This document shows positions 7,979-18,287 of a stretch of DNA of 64,000 bases, piece by piece. The DNA lies in the NCBI GenBank assembly GCA_025141835.1, contig CP081102.1, positions 372,001 through 436,000 on the forward strand, written 5' to 3'. The notes beneath the pieces are model-generated. The model worked only from the letters and a program-made list of their open reading frames with translations. It did no database searches and was not told where the DNA came from. The first letter of the stretch is position 1, and the number at the start of each line of letters is the position of its first letter. The translations under genes were made by a program, and so were the position numbers. Origin of the DNA: Rhodobacteraceae bacterium M385. GTDB lineage: Bacteria > Pseudomonadota > Alphaproteobacteria > Rhodobacterales > Rhodobacteraceae.

Positions 7979-8403
7979 GGCGCGGTGTCGCCCCTTTCAC
8001 GCGTTGGGCGATGCATGATTCCGCCGATAATCAACAACACGACCGCAGCGAAAAAGCCAAGCATGGCGTTGAGCCAAGCGATCTGCATGACAGCGTCGAA
8101 CGCGACATAGCGATCTGGGCTGGCGTCCTCGTTGAAGGCCGAGAAGATAAGATCATTGGACACGGCCTGAAGGGCGGCGAGGGGGGCGGCAAAGGCGGTG
8201 GCCCCCAACACGATTAACCCGCGCGCAATGGCGTGCCGCATGGTGGTGGCAAACCAGATGAAAATCCCGGCAGCCGCAGCGGCAACGATCCCGCTGCCAA
8301 TGGCCCGCCCCGGCGTGGTCAGCGCAGTGATCGTGAACCAGCAGACGGCAAAGCACAGAAGGCAGAAGACGATCAGAATGGCAGGTCCGTTGCGGGCCTT
8401 CAT
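7975..8403 (-). CDS. Hypothetical four-helix membrane protein (paralogue A)
   Basis: A 142-residue protein with about four predicted transmembrane segments (near 8-28, 35-52, 62-80 and 108-128) and a polar C-terminus. The block [20 protein letters not shown] closely matches IWFAKTGRQAFARGFIGLGA in the gene upstream, and both end GG-MHR. The two are therefore tandem paralogues. The start overlaps the upstream stop (ATGA). I do not recognise the family; function unknown. Confidence 0.75.
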   Translation of the reverse strand: MKARNGPAILIVFCLLCFAVCWFTITALTTPGRAIGSGIVAAAAAGIFIWFATTMRHAIARGLIVLGATAFAAPLAALQAVSNDLIFSAFNEDASPDRYVAFDAVMQIAWLNAMLGFFAAVVLLIIGGIMHRPTRERGDTAP

Positions 8404-8834
8404 TGTGCGGTCTCTGTAGGTTTGTTGCGGTGCATCAGGCCGCCGATCAGCACTAGGATAAAGCCCGCGAACATGCCGAAAAGCAGCCCGGCGGAGGCGA
8501 AGATGGTCGATAGGAAAAGCATGCTCGCTTCTTCATCGGTGAAGGCCCCGCCGTTTGCCATCACCGCGGTCGAGGTATCTGCAATTTGGTCGCCGTACCC
8601 CGAAAGGGCCGCAACGGGGACGATCAAAAACACCGCGCCAAGGCCGATGAAGCCCCGCGCAAAGGCTTGGCGGCCGGTCTTCGCAAACCAGATGAACGCG
8701 CAGGTCGCCCCGGCCACGATTACGCCCACCACAAAGGCAGTGCCGACCCCGTTCAGGCCAATGGAGAAGAGCGCGCCAAACAGAAGGCTCAACGTGCCAA
8801 AGACGATCATAGAAGTGAGCTTTGGTCCCGACAT
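8400..8834 (-). CDS. Hypothetical four-helix membrane protein (paralogue B)
   Basis: A 144-residue protein with about four transmembrane segments. MSGPKLTSMIVFG is chosen as the start because AAAGGA lies seven bases upstream; an in-frame extension to 8888 has no such site. Similarity to the downstream gene in the central IWFA..ARG block indicates a duplication. A short polar loop with acidic residues (FTDEEASMLF) lies between helices 3 and 4. No enzymatic motif is seen; function unknown. Confidence 0.78.
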   Translation of the reverse strand: MSGPKLTSMIVFGTLSLLFGALFSIGLNGVGTAFVVGVIVAGATCAFIWFAKTGRQAFARGFIGLGAVFLIVPVAALSGYGDQIADTSTAVMANGGAFTDEEASMLFLSTIFASAGLLFGMFAGFILVLIGGLMHRNKPTETAQ

Positions 8835-8913
8835 GATGTGTCCTTTGGTGGTCTGGGTTGATCCTATCTTAACGGATGGGCAGCCCAAGCCAAAGCGGAG
8901 GATTTCCCGCGCC

Positions 8914-10140
8914 TTACAGCGCGCGGCCCTGCATCAGACGGGGGAGGTCGCCGTTCAGGCCAGCGGCCTCTCGGATGAAACGGCGGCGCAGATCAGGGAA
9001 GGCCCCAATCGCCCCCATGCCAATGTCACGTGCTGCCCGCAGCAACGGGTTATCGTTCGAGAACAGGCGGTTAACGGTGTCTGTCGCCACCGCCAGCCCT
9101 GCGGTGTCAAAGCGGCGCCATTGTTGGTAGCGGTCCAACACGTCGCGGCGGGCAAAGTCTTCTCCGCGCCGTTTGGCATCGGCAAGGGTTTCGGCCAATG
9201 CGCTCACATCGCGCAGCCCAAGGTTCAGACCTTGGCCCGCGATCGGGTGCACCCCGTGGGCCGCATCGCCCACAAGGGCCAGCCGTTCCGACACAAAAGA
9301 TTGCGCCAGCGACAGGGTCAGCGGATAGCTGAAGCGCGCGCCCGAAAGGGTGATATCGCCCAGAAAATCGCCGAAGGCCGGGCGCAGGGCGGCCATGAAT
9401 TCCGCATCATCGGCACGCGCCAGCGCAGAGGCACGCGGCTCAGTCTCGGACCACACAATGGAGGAGCGGTTTCCCGGCAAAGGCAGGATCGCCAAGGGGC
9501 CGCCGGGCATGAAGAACTGATGCGCAATGCCGTTATGGGGCAGGGCATGATCGACGGCGCACACCAGCGCGGTTTGGCCATAGTCCCACCCTGTGCGCTT
9601 GATCCCGGCGCGTTCTGCCACGCCCGACCGTTTGCCATCGGCCCCCACCAACAGTCCGCCGCGCAAAACCTCTCCGTCCTCAAGCGTGACCGAGGCGATG
9701 CCGCTGGTCGCTTGGGCCACTACTTGCACGCCTGCTCGGTGGGTGATCAGGGGCTCTGCCGCCATCGCGTCCAGCAAGGCGCGGCGCAGATAGCGGTCCT
9801 CCAGCATGTGACCCATGGGGCCTTCTTCGATTTCGGCATGATCGAAATGCAGAAAGAAAGGCGCGGCTCCTTCGCCCGCCCGTCCGTCCGAGGCTTTGAT
9901 CTCCAGCATCGGTTGCGCGTGGTCCTCCACGCTGCTCCAGATGCCCAAAGCGTCCAGCATCCGCACCGACGCCAGAGCCAGCGCATAGGCGCGTCCATCA
10001 AAGCTGGCGTCTTTCCGCGTGGTGGCGGGCAGGGCATCCAGAACAACACTGGAAAACCCGGCAGAGGCACAGGCCAAGGCAAGGCAAGGGCCGTTTAACC
10101 CCCCGCCAACAATCAGAATATCTGCATCGCGTTGTTCCAT
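8914..10140 (-). CDS. FAD-dependent ubiquinone-biosynthesis hydroxylase (UbiH/UbiF/COQ6 family)
   Basis: A 408-residue aromatic monooxygenase. The N-terminal Rossmann motif is DILIVGGGLNGPCLALACA. The second FAD motif GDAAHGVHPIAGQGLNLGLRD is diagnostic for the UbiH/COQ6 family, as is the central VGADGKRSGVAERAG. It hydroxylates the quinone ring during ubiquinone synthesis. Which ring position is modified cannot be told; alphaproteobacteria often use one broad-specificity enzyme (UbiL or UbiM types). The ATG at 10140 is preferred over an in-frame ATG at about 10176. It is divergent from the amidase gene. Confidence 0.9.
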   Translation of the reverse strand: MEQRDADILIVGGGLNGPCLALACASAGFSSVVLDALPATTRKDASFDGRAYALALASVRMLDALGIWSSVEDHAQPMLEIKASDGRAGEGAAPFFLHFDHAEIEEGPMGHMLEDRYLRRALLDAMAAEPLITHRAGVQVVAQATSGIASVTLEDGEVLRGGLLVGADGKRSGVAERAGIKRTGWDYGQTALVCAVDHALPHNGIAHQFFMPGGPLAILPLPGNRSSIVWSETEPRASALARADDAEFMAALRPAFGDFLGDITLSGARFSYPLTLSLAQSFVSERLALVGDAAHGVHPIAGQGLNLGLRDVSALAETLADAKRRGEDFARRDVLDRYQQWRRFDTAGLAVATDTVNRLFSNDNPLLRAARDIGMGAIGAFPDLRRRFIREAAGLNGDLPRLMQGRAL

Positions 10141-10224
10141 GCCCTGAACTATGGCGCGCGGTGGGGGATTGTCCATGTGGCGCGTCGTCGTTAGCGTCCG
10201 CAGGCGACAATTAGGGGTGACGTG

Positions 10225-11547
10225 ATGGATTGGCTGACGAAAAGCGCAAGTGAGATTGGGCGGGGCATAGGCGCGGGTGATGTGGACCCTGTTGCCATCA
10301 CGGAAGCCTACCTTGAGGCCGCAAAGGAAAGCCCCTTTGGCAGCCGTATCTTCGCCCGCCAAACCCGTGATCGCGCCCTGGCCGAGGCGATTGCCGCCCA
10401 TGATCGCGCCAAGCAGGGCGTTCGGCGCGGGTTGCTGGATGGCGTGCCGATCAGCTGGAAAGACCTGTTCGACACCGCCGGCACGGTGACCGAGGCGGGG
10501 ACCAAACTGCTGCAAGGTCGTGTGCCCTCGCAGGATGCCGAGGTGTTGCAAAACGCCACCCGCGCGGGCCTCGTGTGTCTTGGCAAGACCCATATGACGG
10601 AACTGGCGTTCTCGGGCCTTGGGGTGAACCCCTCTACCGCGACGCCGCCAAATGCCAATGACCCAGAGCTTGCGCCCGGAGGTTCATCTTCAGGGGCGGC
10701 GACTTCGGTGGCTTACGGCATGGCGGCGGCGGGCATCGGATCGGACACTGGCGGGTCCATCCGCTTACCGTCTGCGTGGAACGATCTGGTGGGCTTCAAG
10801 CCGACGCACAATGCCTTGTCGTTGGAGGGCGTCGTGCCCCTTGCGGAGAGCTTTGATACTGTCGGCCCGCTGTGCCGCACGGTAGAGGACTGCGCCGAGT
10901 TGTTCGCCGTCATGGGCAACACCGCCGCGCCGGACCTCGCCGAGACCTCGCTCAAGGGCACGCGGATGCTGGTGCTGAACCCCTATGCCACCGATGTGCG
11001 CGACGCCCCCGGTGCGGCATTCCAATCGGCGATGGAGCGGCTGTCTAGCGCGGGGGCGACCATCGAAACGGCGGATATCCCGGCGGTGAACGAGGCGATG
11101 GAGACCACCCTGTCACTTTATACGGCCGAGGCTTACGGGACTTGGGGCAAAGTGATCGAGGCTGACCCAGAGAAAATGGACCACCGCATCCGCGCCCGTT
11201 TCCGCCAAGGGGCGGATGTTCTGGCCGCCGATTTCGTTGCTTTGTGGCAGCGCCTTCGAGTGCTGCGCAAGCAATACTATGCGGCGACGGCGGGCTATGA
11301 CGCGGTGCTGATCCCTTCGGCCGCGAACCTGCCGCCCAACGTGGCGCGGCTCGATAGTGACAACGATTATTTCGTGACCGAGAACCTTTTGACCCTACGC
11401 AATACCCGTGTCGGAAACCTCATGGGCGTGTGTGCTGTGACCTTGCCCACGGGCGTGTCTTCGACGGGGATCATGCTGATGTGCCCCCCCGGTGACGACG
11501 CGCGTTTGCTGCGTTTGGCGAAGGCGGCAGAGGGCGCATTGGCTTAA
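10225..11547 (+). CDS. Amidase signature family protein
   Basis: A 440-residue amidase with the Ser-cisSer-Lys catalytic triad visible: Lys in PISWKDLFDTAG, the cis-serine in PGGSSSGAATSVA and the nucleophile in GSDTGGSIRLPSA. The family hydrolyses amide bonds. GatA, indole-acetamide hydrolase and allophanate hydrolase are relatives; the substrate is not clear here. No GatB or GatC neighbour is present, so it is not assigned as GatA. GTG 10222 directly precedes ATG 10225. The upstream AGGGGTGA favours the ATG. Confidence 0.88.
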   Translation: MDWLTKSASEIGRGIGAGDVDPVAITEAYLEAAKESPFGSRIFARQTRDRALAEAIAAHDRAKQGVRRGLLDGVPISWKDLFDTAGTVTEAGTKLLQGRVPSQDAEVLQNATRAGLVCLGKTHMTELAFSGLGVNPSTATPPNANDPELAPGGSSSGAATSVAYGMAAAGIGSDTGGSIRLPSAWNDLVGFKPTHNALSLEGVVPLAESFDTVGPLCRTVEDCAELFAVMGNTAAPDLAETSLKGTRMLVLNPYATDVRDAPGAAFQSAMERLSSAGATIETADIPAVNEAMETTLSLYTAEAYGTWGKVIEADPEKMDHRIRARFRQGADVLAADFVALWQRLRVLRKQYYAATAGYDAVLIPSAANLPPNVARLDSDNDYFVTENLLTLRNTRVGNLMGVCAVTLPTGVSSTGIMLMCPPGDDARLLRLAKAAEGALA

Positions 11548-11652
11548 CCGCCACACCCCTCTGGAAACACGGCTGTTTTTCTGGACCAGCGCCGCCCCGT
11601 TCGCTATCATCATGGCTAACGGGGCGTTAATGACCCCGAAAATGAGGCAGTT

Positions 11653-12834
11653 ATGGTTTTTCCGGAGCGGTTTTCGAACCTCCCTGAATATGCGTTTCCG
11701 CGTTTGCGGACGTTGTTGGACGGCATGGAGCCGGGCGGCGACCCTATTTTGATGACCATTGGCGAGCCTCGCCACGCGTTCCCCGCTTGGATCGACAAGG
11801 TGTTGGCCGACAGCATCCAGGGTTTTGCGAAGTATCCCGAAAACGATGGCTCTTTGGCGTTGCGCAGGGCGCAGGCCGATTGGTTGGGCCAACGCTATGG
11901 CGTCGATGTGGACCCGGCGACACAAATCCTTGTGCTCAATGGGACGCGCGAAGGGCTCTATAACGCCTGCATGGCGCTGTGCCCGGAAAAAAAGAACGGC
12001 CAACAACCTGTCGTTCTGACCCCGAACCCGTTTTATCAGGTCTACGCCGTGGCCGCTCTTTCTGTGGGGGCTGAGCCGATGTACCTGCCCGCCACGGCGG
12101 CGACCGGCGATCTGCCCGATTTTCATGCCGTTGATCCGGCTATTTTGGACCGCACGGCGATTGCCTACATATGCTCTCCGGCGAACCCGCAGGGCGCTGT
12201 TGCGTCCGAGGCCTATTGGGAAGCGCTGATAACACTGGCCGAAAAGCACGACTTCAAGATTTTCGCCGACGAATGCTATTCCGAGATTTACCGTGATGAT
12301 GCCCCCACAGGGGCGCTTCAGGTTGCCCAAAAGATGGGTGCTGACCCTGAACGGGTTCTGATCTTCCACTCTTTGTCCAAACGCTCCAACCTGCCGGGTC
12401 TACGGTCGGGTTTCTGTGCCGGGGGACCGCAAACCATCGCGCGGCTCAAGCAATTGCGGGCCTATTCCGGTGCGCCGTTGCCCCAGCCGCTTCAGGCCGT
12501 GGCCGAGGCCGTGTGGCGCGACGAAGATCACGTGGTGGAGAACCGCGCTCTTTACCAAGAAAAATACGCCATCGCCGATGAGATTTTCGGGGATGTGCAG
12601 GGCTACAAAGGCCCCGAAGCCGGGTTCTTCCTGTGGCTTCCGGTGCAAGATGCCGAACAGGCCACGGTGAAGCTGTGGCAAGAGACGGGTGTGAAGGTTT
12701 TGCCCGGCTCCTACCTTGCGCGCGAAGTGGACGGCGTCACGCCGGGTCACGACAAGATCCGCGTCGCGATGGTTGCTGAAAAAGAAGAAATGCGTCGCGG
12801 GCTCATGTTGATCCGCAAGACGCTATATGATTGA
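11653..12834 (+). CDS. Aminotransferase class I/II, DapC-like
   Basis: A 393-residue PLP-dependent fold-I enzyme. Visible landmarks are the N-terminal MTIGEPRHAFP, the motif ICSPANPQGAV, the aspartate in FADECYSEIY and the PLP lysine in HSLSKRSNLPG. The arrangement resembles succinyldiaminopimelate aminotransferase DapC of the lysine/peptidoglycan pathway, but related aminotransferases share it. GAGG precedes the ATG. It lies 12 bases before ftsK, with which it may be co-transcribed. If DapC, it belongs to the same pathway as lysA near the right end of this window. Confidence 0.8.
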   Translation: MVFPERFSNLPEYAFPRLRTLLDGMEPGGDPILMTIGEPRHAFPAWIDKVLADSIQGFAKYPENDGSLALRRAQADWLGQRYGVDVDPATQILVLNGTREGLYNACMALCPEKKNGQQPVVLTPNPFYQVYAVAALSVGAEPMYLPATAATGDLPDFHAVDPAILDRTAIAYICSPANPQGAVASEAYWEALITLAEKHDFKIFADECYSEIYRDDAPTGALQVAQKMGADPERVLIFHSLSKRSNLPGLRSGFCAGGPQTIARLKQLRAYSGAPLPQPLQAVAEAVWRDEDHVVENRALYQEKYAIADEIFGDVQGYKGPEAGFFLWLPVQDAEQATVKLWQETGVKVLPGSYLAREVDGVTPGHDKIRVAMVAEKEEMRRGLMLIRKTLYD

Positions 12835-12846
12835 GGAGGCACGATA

Positions 12847-15783
12847 ATGGCCTATCAGACCCGCCAGCGAGAGCCGCTTTTGGACGGACATATGCACGAA
12901 ATCCTCGCCCGTCGGGGCCGAGAGATGTGTGGCATGGCGCTTGTGGGGCTTGGCCTTGCCTTGGCTGCGTTGCTGTGGAGTTACGTGCCCGAAGACCCCA
13001 ACTGGATGGCCGCTACCGATGCCGCGCCCGAGAACCTTTTGGGTCGCGGGGGCGCTTCGATCGCTGCCGTTTTGATGATGATTATGGGGTTTGCCGCTTG
13101 GGTTCTGCCGACGGCAGCCCTTGCTTGGGGCGCGCGGTTCATTCTGCATCGCGGGCAAGAACGCGCCTTGGGCCGCGTCTTGTTCCTGCCCATCGCCATT
13201 GCCATGGCCGCGATTTACGCCGCCAGCCATGTGCCGCCTGTGGGCTGGTCGCATTCCTTTGGGGCCGGTGGCCTGTTTGGCGATACGATCCTTGGCGCAG
13301 TGCTCAGCGCGTTGCCCATGTCGCCACAGATCGGCATCAAAGTGGCCGCTTTCCTTGCATTTCTTTTGTCGGCAGCGATGGTCTTGTTCGTTTTGGGCGT
13401 CACTAAGCGTGAGCTTGGGTTGACCCTACGGTTCCTTTTGGTGGGCATGATCGCCACAGGAACGGCGGTAATGGCAACGATGCGCGGACTTGGCCGTGGG
13501 GCAGGGGCCACCGCTGTCGCTTTGCAAGATCGCCGTGCCGCACGTCGCGAAGCCTTGGCCGCGCAGGCTGCTCCCTTAGCGATTGATCCATCATACACCA
13601 CAACCGGGCAGCCCCGTGTGCACCGTGCGGATATCCCGGTTGAGCCCGCCCTGACCGCCGCCGCCGACCCCGCCTATGCGGAACCCGCCGCCCCGCCTGC
13701 ACCAGCCGCTGCGCCGCAAGGGTTATTCTCTCGAATGCCCAGTCTGCGGCGGGAGCCTGAACCTACGCTAGAGGGGCCTTTGCCCGACGCCGATCCGGTG
13801 TTGGTGGAAGACCTACAAGAAGAGCCCGTGGGGCCAGACCGTGTACGCTCGCGTATTTCGGATGCGATCCGGGCGCGCCGTAGCCCACAGGAAGCGCCCA
13901 AGACCGGCAACACCATTGCCGATATCGCGGCCCGTGCTCGTGTGACGCCGGGCACGCCTTCGCGCATTCCAAGCCTGAACCGGAAAGAGCCTCCTTTGAC
14001 GGCTGCCGCGGCGCAAGCCCCTGTTGAGGCGCCCGAAGCCCCTATGGCCGAGGTTGAGCCTGTTGAGCTGAACCGTCCCGAGCCGCAACCGGCCCCCATC
14101 GCTGCTGCCGCGCCACAAGTGCAACCGGGCATCCAGCGCCGCGCCGTGCCCGCCCCGCAGGAAGAGCCGCGCCGCGTTGTGCAGCAACCATCGCGCAAGG
14201 CCCCCGCGCAATCGCGCCAAGCCAAGGCAGACAGCCAGCCTTCCTTGCCCCTGTCCGAGCCTGAGCCCTATGAATTCCCGCCGCTGACGCTGCTGACCAG
14301 CCCCACCACGATCGAGCGCCATCACCTGTCCGATGAGGCGCTGGAAGCGAACGCCCGGATGCTGGAAAACGTGCTGGATGACTACGGCGTGAAGGGCGAA
14401 ATCGTCAGCGTGCGCCCCGGCCCCGTTGTCACGATGTATGAACTTGAACCCGCGCCGGGCCTCAAGGCATCGCGCGTGATCGGCTTGGCCGACGATATCG
14501 CCCGGTCGATGTCCGCGCTGTCTGCCCGTGTTTCCACGGTGCCGGGCCGCACGGTTATCGGGATCGAATTGCCGAACCAGAACCGCGAAATGGTGGTGCT
14601 GCGTGAAATGCTCAGCCACCGAGATTTTGGCGATGGCAACGCCAGCCTGCCGCTGGCCCTGGGCAAGGATATCGGCGGTGATCCGATTATCGCCAACCTC
14701 GCCAAGATGCCTCACCTGCTGATCGCGGGTACGACGGGGTCCGGTAAATCGGTGGCAATCAACACGATGATCTTGTCGCTGCTCTATAAGCTGAAGCCGG
14801 AAGATTGCCGGATGATCATGATCGACCCGAAGATGCTGGAACTGTCGGTTTATGACGGCATTCCCCATCTTCTGTCGCCTGTTGTCACGGACCCGAAGAA
14901 GGCCGTTGTGGCCCTGAAGTGGACCGTGGGCGAGATGGAAGAGCGTTATCGCAAGATGTCCAAAATGGGCGTGCGTAACATCGACGGCTATAACAGCCGG
15001 GTGAAAGACGCGCTGGATAAGGGCGAGATGTTCTCGCGCACCTACCAGACCGGCTTCGACGACGAGACGGGCGATCCCGTGTTCGAGACGGAAGAATATA
15101 TGCCCGAGAAGATGCCCTTCATCGTCGTGATCGTCGATGAGATGGCCGATCTGATGATGGTCGCGGGTAAAGAGATTGAAGCCTGCATTCAGCGCCTTGC
15201 ACAGATGGCGCGGGCTTCGGGCATTCACATCATCATGGCCACGCAGCGTCCGTCTGTGGATGTCATCACCGGCACGATTAAAGCCAACTTCCCCACGCGG
15301 ATTTCCTTCCACGTAACTTCCAAGGTCGACAGCCGCACGATCCTGGGGGAGATGGGGGCCGAGCAGCTTCTGGGCATGGGTGATATGCTCTACATGGCGG
15401 GCGGAGCGAAGATCACTCGCGTCCATGGGCCGTTTTGTTCGGACGAAGAGGTTGAAGAAATCGTGCGCCACCTGAAGTCCTTCGGGCCGCCGGATTACGC
15501 GTCGAGCGTGTTGGACGGACCTGACGATGACAAGGAAAGCGACATTGATGCGGTGTTGGGCCTGAACACGGGTGGCAATACGGGCGGCGAAGATGCGCTG
15601 TACGATCAGGCGGTGGCGATTGTGGTGAAGGACCGCAAGTGTTCGACCTCCTACATCCAGCGCAAGTTGGGCATCGGCTACAACAAGGCCGCGCGTTTGG
15701 TGGAGCAGATGGAGGAAAACAGCCTCGTGTCGTCCGCCAACCATGTGGGTAAGCGCGAAATCTTGGTGCCTGAGCAGGACTAG
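12847..15783 (+). CDS. ftsK: DNA translocase FtsK
   Basis: A 978-residue septal DNA pump for chromosome-dimer resolution and terminus segregation. The N-terminus has about four transmembrane segments (30-190), followed by a long Pro/Ala/Glu-rich linker (about 210-475). The motor follows: Walker A GTTGSGKS from about residue 628, Walker [13 protein letters not shown] and the motif [13 protein letters not shown]. The C-terminal gamma winged helix ([20 protein letters not shown] onward) reads KOPS-type sites. GAGGAGG precedes the start. Full length with no damage. Confidence 0.96.
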   Translation: MAYQTRQREPLLDGHMHEILARRGREMCGMALVGLGLALAALLWSYVPEDPNWMAATDAAPENLLGRGGASIAAVLMMIMGFAAWVLPTAALAWGARFILHRGQERALGRVLFLPIAIAMAAIYAASHVPPVGWSHSFGAGGLFGDTILGAVLSALPMSPQIGIKVAAFLAFLLSAAMVLFVLGVTKRELGLTLRFLLVGMIATGTAVMATMRGLGRGAGATAVALQDRRAARREALAAQAAPLAIDPSYTTTGQPRVHRADIPVEPALTAAADPAYAEPAAPPAPAAAPQGLFSRMPSLRREPEPTLEGPLPDADPVLVEDLQEEPVGPDRVRSRISDAIRARRSPQEAPKTGNTIADIAARARVTPGTPSRIPSLNRKEPPLTAAAAQAPVEAPEAPMAEVEPVELNRPEPQPAPIAAAAPQVQPGIQRRAVPAPQEEPRRVVQQPSRKAPAQSRQAKADSQPSLPLSEPEPYEFPPLTLLTSPTTIERHHLSDEALEANARMLENVLDDYGVKGEIVSVRPGPVVTMYELEPAPGLKASRVIGLADDIARSMSALSARVSTVPGRTVIGIELPNQNREMVVLREMLSHRDFGDGNASLPLALGKDIGGDPIIANLAKMPHLLIAGTTGSGKSVAINTMILSLLYKLKPEDCRMIMIDPKMLELSVYDGIPHLLSPVVTDPKKAVVALKWTVGEMEERYRKMSKMGVRNIDGYNSRVKDALDKGEMFSRTYQTGFDDETGDPVFETEEYMPEKMPFIVVIVDEMADLMMVAGKEIEACIQRLAQMARASGIHIIMATQRPSVDVITGTIKANFPTRISFHVTSKVDSRTILGEMGAEQLLGMGDMLYMAGGAKITRVHGPFCSDEEVEEIVRHLKSFGPPDYASSVLDGPDDDKESDIDAVLGLNTGGNTGGEDALYDQAVAIVVKDRKCSTSYIQRKLGIGYNKAARLVEQMEENSLVSSANHVGKREILVPEQD

Positions 15784-15845
15784 CGCGGCACCTATAGTCC
15801 CGGTATTAACGTGTGATATCCGCGCGATCCGCAAGGCAACAAGTT

Positions 15846-15880
15846 TGCCCCGTTCGTCGATAATCTGAGGAGACGGGGCA
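15846..15880. other. Hairpin in the ftsK-lolA gap
   Basis: Perfect 8-base arms TGCCCCGT and ACGGGGCA enclose a 19-base loop within the 219-base gap between ftsK and lolA. There is no T-run, so it is not a canonical terminator. No other element is evident in the gap. Confidence 0.3.
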
Positions 15881-16002
15881 GCACGGCTAGGCGGTGTCAG
15901 TCCTCGCGCAGTGTTGATAGGCGGCGACGCGCCGGTGTTATCGCATAGCGCGCAGAGTGTCCCTATATTCAAGGCAAGCCTTTCGAATCGGAGCATAAAT
16001 TT

Positions 16003-16614
16003 ATGTCGATCACACGCCGGAACCTTCTGGGTGCCACTGCCGCCTTCACCCTTGCGGGCACATCTGCGGCCTTTGCCAATGCGATCCCTTTGGCGGATTT
16101 GTCCGCGTACCTGAACGCGATGCAAACGGCCGAGAGCCCGTTTACGCAGATTAACTCGGACGGAACCGTTTCCACGGGGACGGTCTATATCCATCGCCCC
16201 GGACGGGTGCGCTTTGACTATGACGGCGATGATCTTCTGGTCATGGCGGGCGGCAGCCAAGTGGCGATTTTCGATGGGCGCGCCTCGGGTCCGCCCGAGC
16301 AATACCCGCTGTCCGAGACCCCTCTGCGCATCATTCTAGAGCGTAACGTGAACCTCGGCCAATCGGGGATGGTCAGCGACCATACGTTCGACGGCACCGC
16401 GACCCGTGTCGTGGCCCGTGATCCGCAACGCCCCAATGTCGGCTCTATCGCGCTGGTGTTTACGCCGAACCCGATCGAGCTGCGCCAATGGGTCATCACT
16501 GATGAGGGCGGCGCTCAGACAACGGTGATTTTGGGCGCACTTCGGCAAGGCGGGAGCATTCCCGCGAGCTATTTTTCGATCCCGCAGGAAATTAACGCCC
16601 GAAACAGGAACTAA
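16003..16614 (+). CDS. lolA: Outer-membrane lipoprotein carrier LolA-type
   Basis: A 203-residue periplasmic chaperone. A Tat-like or Sec signal peptide is present: SITRRNLLGATAAFTLAGTS, then AFA before the mature protein. The mature region has the LolA beta-barrel pattern, with GTVYIHRPGRVRFDYDGDD as the characteristic strand pair. LolA carries lipoproteins from the inner membrane to LolB or the outer membrane. Position directly after ftsK is typical for proteobacteria. The twin-arginine in TRRNLLG is worth noting, since LolA is normally Sec-exported. Confidence 0.88.
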   Translation: MSITRRNLLGATAAFTLAGTSAAFANAIPLADLSAYLNAMQTAESPFTQINSDGTVSTGTVYIHRPGRVRFDYDGDDLLVMAGGSQVAIFDGRASGPPEQYPLSETPLRIILERNVNLGQSGMVSDHTFDGTATRVVARDPQRPNVGSIALVFTPNPIELRQWVITDEGGAQTTVILGALRQGGSIPASYFSIPQEINARNRN

Positions 16615-16643
16615 CGGTAGCCCCAAGTGGCAGCGGCAACCGC

Positions 16644-17219
16644 CTAGCAGCTGGCAAGCTGAAGGCGGTATTGCTCTGCCCGGCTTTCCACACGGCGAGC
16701 AACGTCCAACAACCATGGCTTGGAGTTGTAGCTGCCCCGCGCGTAGCCTGTGTGCCCTTCGTGGTAGGCAAGGTATTGGCGGCGCGCGTCGGTGAGGGGG
16801 ATGTTGTTCCGCTCCAGCGTCAGGTTCATGTACCAGCCCATGAAGTCGGTGGCGTCGCGGATGTCGGTGCGGTCGGCCCCTCGGTTGCCAGTGGCGTCGA
16901 TATATTCATCCCACGTGCCGTCCAACGCCTGGGAATAGCCAATGGCCGAGCTTTGGCGCCCCATGGGGATCACACCCAAGGCATAGCGGTAGGGGGGGCG
17001 GATATCGCCGTCAAAGCGGCTTTCCTGATGGATTACGGCCATCTGAACGTGAACGGGTACGTTCCAGTTCCGTTCGGCCCGGCGCATGGCCCGCATGTAA
17101 TGGGGGCGCTCCTCCGCAAGGGCACAAGCGTTGTCGAGGTTTCGGGGGGAATCAAATTCCCGCGACCCACACGCCGCGAGAGAGGCCGTAAGGCCTATCA
17201 AAAGAGTTCGTCTATACAT
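16644..17219 (-). CDS. Lytic transglycosylase (SLT domain) lipoprotein
   Basis: A 191-residue protein with a lipobox LAAC at residues 14-17 (RRTLLIGLTASLAAC), so it is probably lipid-anchored. The SLT-type catalytic glutamate is in AVIHQESRFDGDI. The later motifs AIGYSQALDGTWDEY and LAYHEGHTGYARGSY resemble transglycosylase conserved blocks. It would cleave the glycan strands of peptidoglycan. Convergent with lolA and transcribed alone. TGTAATG-rich sequence precedes no obvious Shine-Dalgarno. Confidence 0.85.
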   Translation of the reverse strand: MYRRTLLIGLTASLAACGSREFDSPRNLDNACALAEERPHYMRAMRRAERNWNVPVHVQMAVIHQESRFDGDIRPPYRYALGVIPMGRQSSAIGYSQALDGTWDEYIDATGNRGADRTDIRDATDFMGWYMNLTLERNNIPLTDARRQYLAYHEGHTGYARGSYNSKPWLLDVARRVESRAEQYRLQLASC

Positions 17220-17311
17220 TGGCCTGCTCTGCCTCTGGGTTGCGCCATTTTTTCGGCGCGTTAACCCTGACTATACACCAAAAAACCTTGCGGGAAAACT
17301 GGTGGATTGCC

Positions 17312-18199
17312 TTATCCGGGCAGAAGGAACGAAAGCGTGACCGGAAGCGCAATAATCGCCAGAAGTGTTGAGGTGACCACAAGGCTGGCGCTGGCGTCGG
17401 GGTCGGTCTGATACCGCTCAGCCATGAGGTAAGAGGTGACGCCCACGGGCGTTGCCATTTGCAGGATCAGAACGGCCAGCGGTACGCCGGACAGACCCAC
17501 GGCAAGGCCCACGCCGATCCCAGCGGCCAGGCCCACCGACAGCTTGATCGCCGAAAGGCCGAGCGCGGTAAGCACGCGGGCGGGTTTCAGGCGGGCCACA
17601 GCGGCCCCAAGGGTCAACAGCATAAGCGGGATGCCCATTTGGCCGACCAACGTCAGCGCATTCAGAGCCACCGTAGGCGGTTGCCAGCCGACGATCAGGG
17701 CCAAGACCCCAAGGATCGAGGCCCAAAGGATTGGCTCTTTCAACACGCGGAGGGGGTTCTGCACCCCGGCCACCATCCAAAGGCCCGCGGTGAACATGAT
17801 GATCGCCATGACTGCGAAAACCACAATCGCCAGCCCCAGCCCGGTGTCGCCAAAGGCAAATAGCGCCAGCGGCAAGCCAAGGTTGCCGGTGTTCCCAAAG
17901 GTGAGCGGAGCCAGATAGGCCCGCATATCAAGGCGAAACAGGCGGACGACGGCAAAGGCAGCGGCGGTGGCCAAGGCGTAGCACAGGACCGACGCGAAGC
18001 TGAGGGCCGCAAGGGCGCTCGGTTCGATGTCGGCATTGACCAGCGCCGTGAAGATCAAACAGGGCACTGCGAGGGTCATGGCAAGGCGGGTCACGAACTG
18101 GGTGGGGTAGTCAAAACCTCCGCGGACCCAAACGAAGCCAGCGAGCCCCAAAACAAAGACGGGCGCGGTAATTTCGAGAACGGCAAAAGCTAGGTTCAC
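17312..18199 (-). CDS. AEC (auxin efflux carrier) family transporter
   Basis: A 295-residue membrane protein with about ten transmembrane segments in two halves. It carries the family patterns TFGNTGNLGLPLALFAFG in the first half and MATPVGVTSYLMAERYQTD in the second. Bacterial AEC transporters move malate, malonate or other small organic acids; the substrate is not assignable. The GTG at 18199 is taken as the start because the hydrophobic first helix begins there and AGGGAAA is upstream. Longer readings to 18313 would overlap the hspQ promoter region and lack support. Confidence 0.8.
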   Translation of the reverse strand: MNLAFAVLEITAPVFVLGLAGFVWVRGGFDYPTQFVTRLAMTLAVPCLIFTALVNADIEPSALAALSFASVLCYALATAAAFAVVRLFRLDMRAYLAPLTFGNTGNLGLPLALFAFGDTGLGLAIVVFAVMAIIMFTAGLWMVAGVQNPLRVLKEPILWASILGVLALIVGWQPPTVALNALTLVGQMGIPLMLLTLGAAVARLKPARVLTALGLSAIKLSVGLAAGIGVGLAVGLSGVPLAVLILQMATPVGVTSYLMAERYQTDPDASASLVVTSTLLAIIALPVTLSFLLPG

Positions 18200-18287
18200 A
18201 GACTGTTTCCCTGTTGAACGGTGCGTCGGGATGGACAAACCCGGTAACGGTTCGATAATGAATCTTGGTAAGTTCTGGGGGCAATCC

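Noticed and set aside
10141..10593. N-terminal extension of the UbiH-type protein on the minus strand
   Set aside because: The extension overlaps the divergent amidase coding region. The FAD motif begins at the usual distance from ATG 10140.
15846..15880. Hairpin after ftsK considered as a terminator
   Set aside because: The loop is 19 bases and no T-run follows, so it is listed only as a hairpin.
13813..16302. An 829-codon open frame antisense to ftsK and lolA
   Set aside because: Shadow of the well-supported ftsK reading frame, without recognisable motifs or a ribosome-binding site.
16003..16614. Twin-arginine in the LolA signal read as proof of Tat export
   Set aside because: The RR is not in a full consensus (S/TRRxFLK) and LolA is normally Sec-dependent, so it is noted but not claimed.
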